Source: Bacillota bacterium (GTDB taxonomy: Bacteria > Bacillota > Clostridia > Saccharofermentanales > Fastidiosipilaceae). Taken from it: a stretch of DNA of 6,634 bases. Made by a program: the position numbers and the translations under genes. The stretch is taken from positions 1 to 6,634 of the forward strand of contig JAEWGS010000083.1 of NCBI GenBank assembly GCA_023388205.1. Reading direction: 5' to 3'. The notes beneath the pieces were generated by a model. The model saw only the letters and a program-made list of their open reading frames with translations. It was not told where the DNA came from and searched no databases. This document shows, one piece after another, positions 1 to 4,737 of this stretch (positions within the stretch are counted from its first letter, which is position 1; each line of letters opens with the position of its first letter).

Positions 1-140
1 GTCAGCACGAGACGACTGCTCTTCCTGAATATCACGGAAGGGAGAAGGTTCTAGATGATCTAGCACAGACAGAACCGTTTGAAAAGAGATGGACCCCTCT
101 ACCTACCAAAACTTTACGCCATCGGACCTTTGAGTTTTTC
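1..140. other. Upstream stretch with no assured gene
   Basis: No convincing gene is visible. A + strand frame is open from position 3 to a TAA at 228-230 (75 codons), but it has no start inside the window, no motif I know, and both tRNA promoters lie inside it, so it may be chance or the tail of an upstream gene. Short dyads are present: CTAGA/TCTAG at 51-63 nested inside GGTTCT (47-52) and AGAACC (71-76). They could form a weak stem-loop but are not followed by a T-run. Confidence 0.4.
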
Positions 141-169
141 TTGACAATTTCAAAAGCGGATGTTTTAAT
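141..169 (+). promoter_or_regulatory. Sigma-A-type promoter P1 upstream of the tRNA genes
   Basis: A perfect -35 box TTGACA (141-146) is followed after 17 bp by TTTAAT (164-169), one mismatch from the TATAAT consensus. It points toward the tRNA pair, and with P2 64 bp downstream it makes a tandem promoter arrangement of the sort often seen for stable RNA genes. Transcription from here would begin around 176 and read through P2. Confidence 0.65.
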
Positions 170-201
170 AGTGAAGTTCTCGGCGCCGAGGTCAAAGAAA
201 A

Positions 202-220
202 GTCTTGACAAACTCAAGAC
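202..220. repeat. Perfect 7-bp dyad overlapping the -35 box of P2
   Basis: GTCTTGA (202-208) and TCAAGAC (214-220) are exact inverted repeats around a 5-nt centre. The left arm contains the first four bases of the P2 -35 element, so a bound dimeric protein would cover the promoter. No regulator family is recognised from the site, and the symmetry may be chance. Confidence 0.4.
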
Positions 221-233
221 CATTAAATAAAAT
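205..233 (+). promoter_or_regulatory. Sigma-A-type promoter P2 of the tRNA-Gly/tRNA-Cys unit
   Basis: A perfect TTGACA (205-210), a 17-bp spacer and TAAAAT (228-233, one mismatch) give a near-consensus promoter. Initiation is expected near 240, leaving a leader of about 18 nt before tRNA-Gly. The -35 box lies inside a perfect dyad (202-220), which is listed separately. Confidence 0.8.
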
Positions 234-243
234 GATCAAGCGT

Positions 244-350
244 TTCGGAGAGCAAGCGCGGGATTAACTCAGTGGTAGAGTGTCACCTTGCCAAGGTGAA
301 AGTCGCGAGTTCGAATCTCGTATCCCGCTCATTTTTTGGATCTCTCCGAA
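244..350 (+). repeat. Complementary 9-nt arms flanking tRNA-Gly
   Basis: TTCGGAGAG (244-252) in the tRNA-Gly leader is the exact reverse complement of CTCTCCGAA (342-350) in the spacer before tRNA-Cys. In the precursor RNA the arms could pair and enclose the whole tRNA-Gly as an extended stem, which could influence RNase P or trailer processing. The pairing is seen in the sequence; the processing role is inferred. Confidence 0.5.
258..329 (+). tRNA. tRNA-Gly (anticodon GCC)
   Basis: The 72-nt sequence folds as a cloverleaf. The acceptor stem pairs GCGGGAT (258-264) with ATCCCGC (322-328) and T329 is the discriminator. The anticodon stem is TCACC/GGTGA around the loop TTGCCAA, with anticodon GCC at 290-292, which reads glycine GGC and GGT codons. 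The T arm carries GTTCGAATC. The 3' CCA is not encoded, so it must be added enzymatically. This is the first tRNA of a two-gene transcript. Confidence 0.97.
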
Positions 351-353
351 CTT

Positions 354-425
<72 letters not shown>

Positions 426-452
426 AAGGACAGTTAATGTCCTTTTTTTTTT
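426..452 (+). terminator. Intrinsic terminator of the tRNA unit
   Basis: AAGGACA (426-432) pairs perfectly with TGTCCTT (438-444) around a 5-nt loop and runs directly into a T-tract that continues to 452. It begins at the base after tRNA-Cys, so it also defines the 3' trailer. It should separate the tRNA transcript from the gene that follows. Confidence 0.9.
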
Positions 453-457
453 ACCTT

Positions 458-479
458 TTATTTAGATATCTCTAAATAA
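458..479. repeat. Perfect 9-bp AT-rich dyad before the 439-residue gene
   Basis: TTATTTAGA (458-466) and TCTAAATAA (471-479) are exact inverted repeats separated by TATC. The dyad ends 6 bases before the ribosome-binding sequence of the next gene. It could be an operator for a dimeric regulator or a weak RNA hairpin; with no T-run behind it, it is not a terminator. A possible weak promoter (TTTACC at 450-455, TAAATA at 473-478, 17-bp spacer) overlaps it, but initiation would then fall almost on the ribosome-binding site, so the true promoter is unclear. Confidence 0.55.
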
Positions 480-485
480 GATGAT

Positions 486-496
486 GAGAGGGCGAT
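486..496 (+). promoter_or_regulatory. Ribosome-binding segment complementary to the gene's own 3' flank
   Basis: The stretch GAGAGGGCGAT includes the purine-rich Shine-Dalgarno sequence (486-492, 7 nt before the ATG at 500). It is the exact reverse complement of ATCGCCCTCTC at 1839-1849, 20 nt after the stop codon. An mRNA reaching past 1849 could pair its two ends and hide the ribosome-binding site. Only the 11-nt complementarity is directly seen. Confidence 0.4.
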
Positions 497-499
497 GAA

Positions 500-1819
500 A
501 TGAAAGACCTTTTTCACTTGGCTCAAGTATTTTCGAAAGAAGTGGATGCTTGCGTTCAGGGCTTCACCTTACTTTTTGAAAGCGCTGCAGCTAACGATGA
601 ACCCTTTCCAGATTTTGAAAGCTTCCTCGCTCAATGGGAAGAAGACTTATCCGGCTCAAGTGCTGTCTTTCCCGAAGCTTTTCGTCAGTTAGAGGATCTG
701 TCATTGGATGAAAGCTGGCGGTTTTTACTGAGCTTTCATGCTTTGCAAGATGAAGCCTTCCCTTGCATTCATAAGTTGTGGCACCGCGTATTTATCGAAG
801 ATGAGGCATTTTGCATCGATATGGCCAGGCTGTTTTTTGCTTCTTTTTTGGATTCAGCTGGATCGGTACAGATCAAAGATCTAGAGGGCGAGTCCCTTTT
901 GGATTGGTCTTCTCATTTTGTAAAAGCGCGTGATCAGGCGAGGACGTTTCTTCAAGCGAATCCGGCAGCTCTTCGTTTGGATCGAATGATAGAGCCTTTG
1001 CAAGCATCTTTTCTCGCCTCTGGTATGGCTGAAAAAGCGAAAGAACTCGGGACTAAACAGGTCTTTCATACGATGTATCTTGAAGCTGATCGCTCTGAAC
1101 GTGAAGCTTGGATCCGCGAGAATCTGGATTTGGGTTTCCCCTCTTTTTTGGCTCAGGCTTTTTTGAGCCAACTGCATGCAAGTCGCAGCTCTTGGCAAAT
1201 TGAAAAAGGCACGTTTGAACACGCTCCTCGTGAACTGGCGGGATTTTGTGAGCGCTATGTGGAAGACTTTTTGGATTTATCTGATCCCGAGCTATTCACG
1301 CCAGCACAGAAACGAGTGATACATCAGCTTTGGGCAGAAGAAGCTAAAAAGTGGCTGGACGCAAGTGAATTGAGTCACGATCAACTACAGGCTTTACCGT
1401 GGCTTTTGATTCATGGCTTAGAGGCGCATTTAGATCACAGCGAAGCCGAAAAGAGCCTATCAGAGATCTTTGATTCCCTGATCCAAAAGTGGCATGAAGA
1501 CTATGAAAAATCGCAGGCCAAACAACTTTATTACCACGTCTTTTTGCAGAGCCTTTTTTCTCGAACGCAAGGGCAAGAGGAAGTTGAACGCTTGCTCAGA
1601 CATTGGCTTCGCCGTCGTCTGATTGAATGGGAAAAGAAAGATCGTGAAGATCGCTTAACACTGATGGAAGCAGACAGCTTGAAGCTTGCGTTGACCCAGT
1701 TGATTTTGCCTCAGCTTGAAGTCGAAGGATCTCGGGCTGAACAAATCGCAGGACGCATGCAACATCTCTTGACGCCTTACGAAAACCGCCTCGATCAGCT
1801 CCTCCCTTATTGGAACTGA
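500..1819 (+). CDS. Unrecognised 439-residue helix-rich cytoplasmic protein
   Basis: I do not recognise this protein. It is a full-length reading frame with an in-frame TGA at 485-487 just upstream, so ATG 500 is the first possible start. GAGAGGG seven bases before it serves as the ribosome-binding sequence. There is no signal peptide or membrane segment. The protein is rich in Leu, Glu, Gln, Phe and Trp and looks helical throughout. The C-terminal third (about 309-439) is highly charged, with a cluster around 367-387 containing HWLRRRLIEWEKKDREDR, and it ends in LLPYWN. No Walker motif, zinc-binding cysteine set, helix-turn-helix signature or catalytic motif is evident. An out-of-frame ATG AAA TGA (495-503) overlaps the start codon. 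The gene stands alone between the tRNA terminator and the promoter of the next gene. Base composition resembles the neighbours. A scaffold or adaptor role is possible but has no direct support. Confidence 0.9.
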   Translation: MKDLFHLAQVFSKEVDACVQGFTLLFESAAANDEPFPDFESFLAQWEEDLSGSSAVFPEAFRQLEDLSLDESWRFLLSFHALQDEAFPCIHKLWHRVFIEDEAFCIDMARLFFASFLDSAGSVQIKDLEGESLLDWSSHFVKARDQARTFLQANPAALRLDRMIEPLQASFLASGMAEKAKELGTKQVFHTMYLEADRSEREAWIRENLDLGFPSFLAQAFLSQLHASRSSWQIEKGTFEHAPRELAGFCERYVEDFLDLSDPELFTPAQKRVIHQLWAEEAKKWLDASELSHDQLQALPWLLIHGLEAHLDHSEAEKSLSEIFDSLIQKWHEDYEKSQAKQLYYHVFLQSLFSRTQGQEEVERLLRHWLRRRLIEWEKKDREDRLTLMEADSLKLALTQLILPQLEVEGSRAEQIAGRMQHLLTPYENRLDQLLPYWN

Positions 1820-1880
1820 AAATAAAAGGTGAAGCCGTATCGCCCTCTCGCTGAAAAAACGAAGTCTTGCCGTGCTAGGT

Positions 1881-1925
1881 TTGTACAAAGAGTAAGATTA
1901 AGTATAATACCATCTATATAGGAGG
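1881..1925 (+). promoter_or_regulatory. Promoter and ribosome-binding site of the DUF898-type gene
   Basis: A perfect TATAAT (1903-1908) lies 16 bp after a poor -35 match, TTGTAC (1881-1886). AGGAGG (1920-1925), extended by further G residues, is a near-ideal Shine-Dalgarno sequence 9 nt before the ATG at 1935. The strong -10 and ribosome-binding sequence suggest this small gene has its own transcript. I see no convincing terminator for the gene before it. Confidence 0.65.
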
Positions 1926-1934
1926 GGGCTTTAT

Positions 1935-2264
1935 ATGCGGGATTCTTATTTTGATGGGACTGTACCTGAGCATATTGGATATTTCATTTTTGCCGTTATC
2001 ATCACGTCGATTACATTGGGTCTAGCTTATCCATGGGCTTATTGCATGTATATGAAATGGCAAATAGAGCATACGGTTGTCTCTGGCCGTCGCCTCTATT
2101 TTGATGGAAAAGGCACGGAGCTTTTTCGCAAGTATATCAAGTGGTACTTATTAGCCATTGTGACTATAGGTATATATTCCTTATGGATACCAATCAAGTT
2201 GAACCAGTGGATAGCCCAACATACATATACACTCGATGAAGCGAAGCCGGACTTTTTCGGATGA
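1935..2264 (+). CDS. Small DUF898-type (YjgN-like) membrane protein, duplicated fold
   Basis: The 109-residue protein has two probable transmembrane segments, about residues 13-40 and 68-90. It is built from two gapless repeats exactly 50 residues apart. YFDG recurs at 5-8 and 55-58, ITLGL/VTIGI at 26-30 and 76-80, Trp at 34/84 and 42/92, and His-Thr at 46-47/96-97. This YFDG...LGI...W...HT pattern is typical of small DUF898 proteins of Firmicutes, whose function is not established to my knowledge. No signal peptide cleavage site or catalytic motif is visible. It has its own promoter and a downstream terminator, so it is probably monocistronic. The family call rests on remembered patterns and could be tested by a profile search. 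Confidence 0.85.
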   Translation: MRDSYFDGTVPEHIGYFIFAVIITSITLGLAYPWAYCMYMKWQIEHTVVSGRRLYFDGKGTELFRKYIKWYLLAIVTIGIYSLWIPIKLNQWIAQHTYTLDEAKPDFFG

Positions 2265-2302
2265 AGACAGAAAACAAAGATTTATATCGGTCCAGACATT
2301 TC

Positions 2303-2339
2303 AAAAGCTGAGTTCGAGTATTTGAGCGCAGCTTTTTTT
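2303..2339 (+). terminator. Intrinsic terminator after the DUF898-type gene
   Basis: AAAAGCTG (2303-2310) pairs perfectly with CAGCTTTT (2329-2336) across an 18-nt loop, and the right arm runs into seven T residues (2333-2339). It begins 38 bases after the stop codon. The loop is longer than usual, but the arm and T-tract are convincing. It should insulate hprK from upstream transcription. Confidence 0.75.
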
Positions 2340-2410
2340 ATTTTGATGGAAAGATCATTTAAGACAGCGCTTCAAGCCTGAGGCGTAACCCGATTGAGCT
2401 CTGCTTGGCG

Positions 2411-2457
2411 TACAATAGTAGACGTTGAGAACAAGACTCAAAGTTGAGGCGGAGGAG
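2411..2457 (+). promoter_or_regulatory. Possible -10 box and strong ribosome-binding site of hprK
   Basis: TACAAT (2411-2416) is one mismatch from the -10 consensus and lies about 45 bases before the hprK start, but no good -35 hexamer is found 15-19 bp upstream (TTGAGC at 2394 is too close). GGAGGAG (2451-2457) is a strong Shine-Dalgarno sequence set very near the ATG at 2460; GAGG at 2446-2449 gives a more usual spacing. A promoter is expected here because a terminator precedes the region. Confidence 0.4.
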
Positions 2458-2459
2458 AC

Positions 2460-3377
2460 ATGGCGAACGTCAATCTGAAAACGATTATCAAAGACTTTGA
2501 CCTCGAAGAAGTGACGCATTTTGGAAATGCGGAAGATATCTTGATTACGGTCGCGGATGTGACACGTCCAGGATTGCAGTTGGCAGGATATTTTGAGCAT
2601 TTTGGCGCGGATCGGATCCAGTTGATTGGCAATATGGAGATGGCCTTCTTGGAGCGCTGCTCGAGGGAGGAACGCTACAATTGCTTAGAGGCGCTTTTTT
2701 CGCGCGGCATTCCTTGCTTGATTATTTCGAGAAATCATGAAGTCTTTGAGGAAATGCGTCAGGCGAGTGAGCGTTATCAGGTCAGTATCTTGAGGACACA
2801 TGAGGCCACATCGACTTTTATGTCTTCTCTGATTAAATATCTCAACGTGGAATTGGCGCCGCGGACGACTTTGCATGGGGTTCTCGTCGAGATCTACGGT
2901 GAAGGCATTTTGATTTTGGGCGAAAGCGGCGTCGGTAAGAGTGAGACGGCCATGGAGATCATTAAGCGCGGGCATCGTCTGATTGCGGATGATTTGGTGG
3001 AAGTCAGTCGTGTCTCAGATACAACTTTGGTGGGTCGTGCGCCTGAAATTATTCGCCATTTGATCGAGATTCGCGGTATTGGCATTTTGGATGTCAAGGA
3101 AATGTACGGCGTGTCTTCAGTCAAAATGCAAGATTCGATTAATTTTGTGATCAATTTGGAGCTTTGGGACGAGAATAAAGTTTATGAGCGTTTGGGTGTG
3201 AACGAAGAGACGACGGAAATTCTGGGCATTCAGGTGCCGTCGATTACCATCCCTGTGCGCCCTGGGCGTAACTTGGCCATTATTGCAGAGGTGGCGGCGA
3301 TCAATTTCCGTCAAAAACAGATGGGTTATAACGCTGCGAAAGCTTTGACGGATCGCCTGTTTCAGGGGAATCGTTAA
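2460..3377 (+). CDS. hprK: HPr kinase/phosphorylase
   Basis: HprK is the bifunctional cytoplasmic sensor enzyme that phosphorylates the PTS protein HPr on its regulatory serine using ATP or pyrophosphate, and reverses this by phosphorolysis. It thereby drives CcpA-dependent carbon catabolite control. The 305-residue length matches the family (about 310). The N-terminal domain covers roughly 1-130. The kinase domain has LHG with the conserved His139, a Walker A loop GESGVGKS (154-161) followed by ETA, the acidic pair in ADD (177-179), the family signature around 203-217 (EIRGIGILDVKEMYG), and the C-terminal stretch IPVRPGRNLAIIAEVAAINF (264-283) ending in RQKQMGYNAA. All key residues expected for activity appear present. 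The start is fixed by a strong ribosome-binding sequence. In many Firmicutes lgt follows hprK; here murB does, after 165 nt with no terminator. Confidence 0.97.
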   Translation: MANVNLKTIIKDFDLEEVTHFGNAEDILITVADVTRPGLQLAGYFEHFGADRIQLIGNMEMAFLERCSREERYNCLEALFSRGIPCLIISRNHEVFEEMRQASERYQVSILRTHEATSTFMSSLIKYLNVELAPRTTLHGVLVEIYGEGILILGESGVGKSETAMEIIKRGHRLIADDLVEVSRVSDTTLVGRAPEIIRHLIEIRGIGILDVKEMYGVSSVKMQDSINFVINLELWDENKVYERLGVNEETTEILGIQVPSITIPVRPGRNLAIIAEVAAINFRQKQMGYNAAKALTDRLFQGNR

Positions 3378-3389
3378 GATAAAGCCGGT

Positions 3390-3404
3390 GCTCCAAGGTG
3401 GAGC
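3390..3404 (+). repeat. Short stem-loop just after hprK
   Basis: GCTCC (3390-3394) and GGAGC (3400-3404) pair around AAGGT, 12 bases after the hprK stop. No T-run follows, so it is not an intrinsic terminator. It is the first of several potential hairpins in this intergenic region. Confidence 0.4.
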
Positions 3405-3410
3405 GTCGCA

Positions 3411-3469
3411 GCGCTTTAGCGCTTTAGTTGCAACGCTTTAGCGCTTAAGTCGAGCGCTTTAGCTGTTTA
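3411..3469. repeat. Degenerate 8-bp repeat array (GCGCTTTA) between hprK and murB
   Basis: GCGCTTTA occurs exactly at 3411-3418, 3419-3426 and 3454-3461. Variants lie at 3433-3440 (ACGCTTTA), 3441-3448 (GCGCTTAA) and 3462-3469 (GCTGTTTA), interrupted by the palindrome GTTGCAAC (3427-3434). Because AGCGCT is self-complementary, adjacent copies form stems: AGCGC/GCGCT around TTTA (3410-3423) and AGCGCT/AGCGCT around 7 nt (3440-3458). In-frame TAG triplets make coding unlikely. It could be a slippage-prone array or a structured segment of the hprK-murB message. Confidence 0.7.
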
Positions 3470-3486
3470 GAGACGCAAAATGAAGG

Positions 3487-3515
3487 TGAGCGCAAACAAA
3501 AGAGATCTGCGCTCA
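3487..3515 (+). repeat. Perfect 8-bp stem-loop in the murB leader
   Basis: TGAGCGCA (3487-3494) pairs exactly with TGCGCTCA (3508-3515) across 13 nt, ending 27 bases before the GTG start of murB and 11 before its ribosome-binding sequence. The core GAGCGC echoes the GCGCT of the preceding array. No T-run follows. It may stabilise or control the murB message, or be a DNA-binding dyad. Confidence 0.5.
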
Positions 3516-3542
3516 GGATAAAGATTGAAGGGTTAGAGCTCG

Positions 3543-4733
3543 GTGAATAGAGAAGATCAGCATCAGGAAACGACGTTTGCAAAAGGCATAGAAATTCAAC
3601 GACAGGTGCCGCTCAAAGAGTGGACGAGCTTTCATATCGGTGGACCTGCGGATTATTTTTATTCGGTCAAAAGTATTGAAGAACTGTATTCTGTGCTTCA
3701 GACGGCCGCTCACGCGAGTCTAGATGTGCATGTTTTAGGCAAAGGATCGAACGTGCTTGTTTCTGACTTAGGGCTTCGCGGTTTGACCTTGCATTTTGGA
3801 ACAGATTTTGCCCGAATTACACCTGTCGCTTGGGATGATGCGCAATTGACTCCTGAGCTCAAAGAAGCCGCCTTGGCCTGTGCCCGTCAAGATAATTTGA
3901 GGCGAAAACAAGGCTATATGTCGGGTTTGCTTGAAGAAGATGACGAGCGTAAACCTGAGTGGCTGGTTCAAGCACCCTTTGGCCTCGACGATCTGGATGA
4001 AACCTCGCATCAAAAAGAGCTTGAAGCCTGGTACGGCGAAAGCGAAGAACTGATCCAGGCGCACTACGGAATCTACTGGGTCGAAGCTGGTATTGCGCTG
4101 GCAGATCTGTCTGAGTGGGCGGCCGAAGCGGGCCGAAGCGGTCTGGAATTTGCCCGCGGTATACCGGGCTCTTTTGGTGGCGCGACTTACATGAACGCCG
4201 GCGCCTATGGTGGAACGATGGACCAGGTGATTTTTGCAGCTGAGGGCCTGAGTCTTAAGGCGCCTTTTGAGCCCTGCCTCGTTTGTGGCGAGGACTTGGA
4301 TTTTGGATATCGGCACAGTTATTTCATGAAGACGGGGACTTTGATGACGCGGGCAGCGCTGGTTTTGCGCCAAGGGGACGTCGAACGGTCTCGACAACTG
4401 ATGGCGGATTATCAGGCGAGACGTACGGCGTCTCAGCCACTTGAATATCCCAGTGCGGGTTCTGTTTTTAAGCGCCCGGAAGGTTACTTTGCAGGCAAAT
4501 TGATTATGGATGCGGGACTCAAAGGAACCCGTGTGGGTGGCGCTGAAGTATCGACTAAACATGCGGGCTTTATTGTCAATCCACATTCAAATGCAAGTGC
4601 CAAGGATGTTCTTGATTTGGTTGAATTGATTCAAAAGACTGTTCGTAAATCTTTCGGTGTTTCTTTGGAACGCGAGCTGCGTTTGATGGGGGATTTCGAC
4701 TTGACCGAAAGCGCTAAAGCTGAGGACCGGTGA
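3543..4733 (+). CDS. murB: UDP-N-acetylenolpyruvoylglucosamine reductase with large insertion
   Basis: MurB is the cytoplasmic FAD enzyme that uses NADPH to reduce UDP-GlcNAc-enolpyruvate to UDP-MurNAc in peptidoglycan synthesis. The start is GTG: an in-frame TAG at 3534-3536 excludes anything earlier, and GAAGGG (3527-3532) is the likely ribosome-binding sequence. FAD-binding motifs are IGGPAD (32-37), GKGSNVLVSD (66-75) and RGIPGSFGGATYMNAGAYGG (205-224). Catalytic residues by family comparison are Arg257 in GYRHS, Ser307 in PSAGSVFKRP and Glu378 in LERELRLMG. The RRTASQPLEYPSAGS region matches the short, Gram-positive type. The protein has 396 residues against about 300 normally. The excess lies mainly between LHFGTDFARI (83-92) and YWVEAG (178-183), an acidic segment of some 85 residues where the family has perhaps 15-20. 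The open frame and intact motifs argue against an inactive gene. whiA starts 4 nt after the stop. Confidence 0.95.
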   Translation: MNREDQHQETTFAKGIEIQRQVPLKEWTSFHIGGPADYFYSVKSIEELYSVLQTAAHASLDVHVLGKGSNVLVSDLGLRGLTLHFGTDFARITPVAWDDAQLTPELKEAALACARQDNLRRKQGYMSGLLEEDDERKPEWLVQAPFGLDDLDETSHQKELEAWYGESEELIQAHYGIYWVEAGIALADLSEWAAEAGRSGLEFARGIPGSFGGATYMNAGAYGGTMDQVIFAAEGLSLKAPFEPCLVCGEDLDFGYRHSYFMKTGTLMTRAALVLRQGDVERSRQLMADYQARRTASQPLEYPSAGSVFKRPEGYFAGKLIMDAGLKGTRVGGAEVSTKHAGFIVNPHSNASAKDVLDLVELIQKTVRKSFGVSLERELRLMGDFDLTESAKAEDR

Positions 4734-4737
4734 GCTC

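Noticed and set aside
3..230. Open + frame of 75 codons at the left edge, possible tail of an upstream gene
   Set aside because: No start in the window, no recognisable motif, and two strong promoters lie inside it. An open run of this length can arise by chance at this base composition, so it is not called as a gene.
1148..1171. Perfect 8-bp inverted repeat (TTGGCTCA/TGAGCCAA) with a T-rich loop inside the unknown gene
   Set aside because: The T-run is in the loop, not after the stem, so it is not a terminator. It lies within a continuous coding frame and is probably chance.
1820..1880. Terminator for the unknown 439-residue gene
   Set aside because: I found no GC-rich stem followed by a T-run on the + strand here. 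The only notable element is the 11-mer complementary to the gene's own ribosome-binding region.
2475..2489. TGAAAACGATTATCA at the start of hprK resembling a CcpA cre site
   Set aside because: It mismatches the conserved right-hand CA positions unless an extra base is allowed, and it lies in coding sequence. Too weak to call.
3768..4586. Long 272-codon open frame on the - strand across murB
   Set aside because: It is the antisense shadow of murB. The + strand frame has full MurB motifs, while the - strand translation shows no family pattern.
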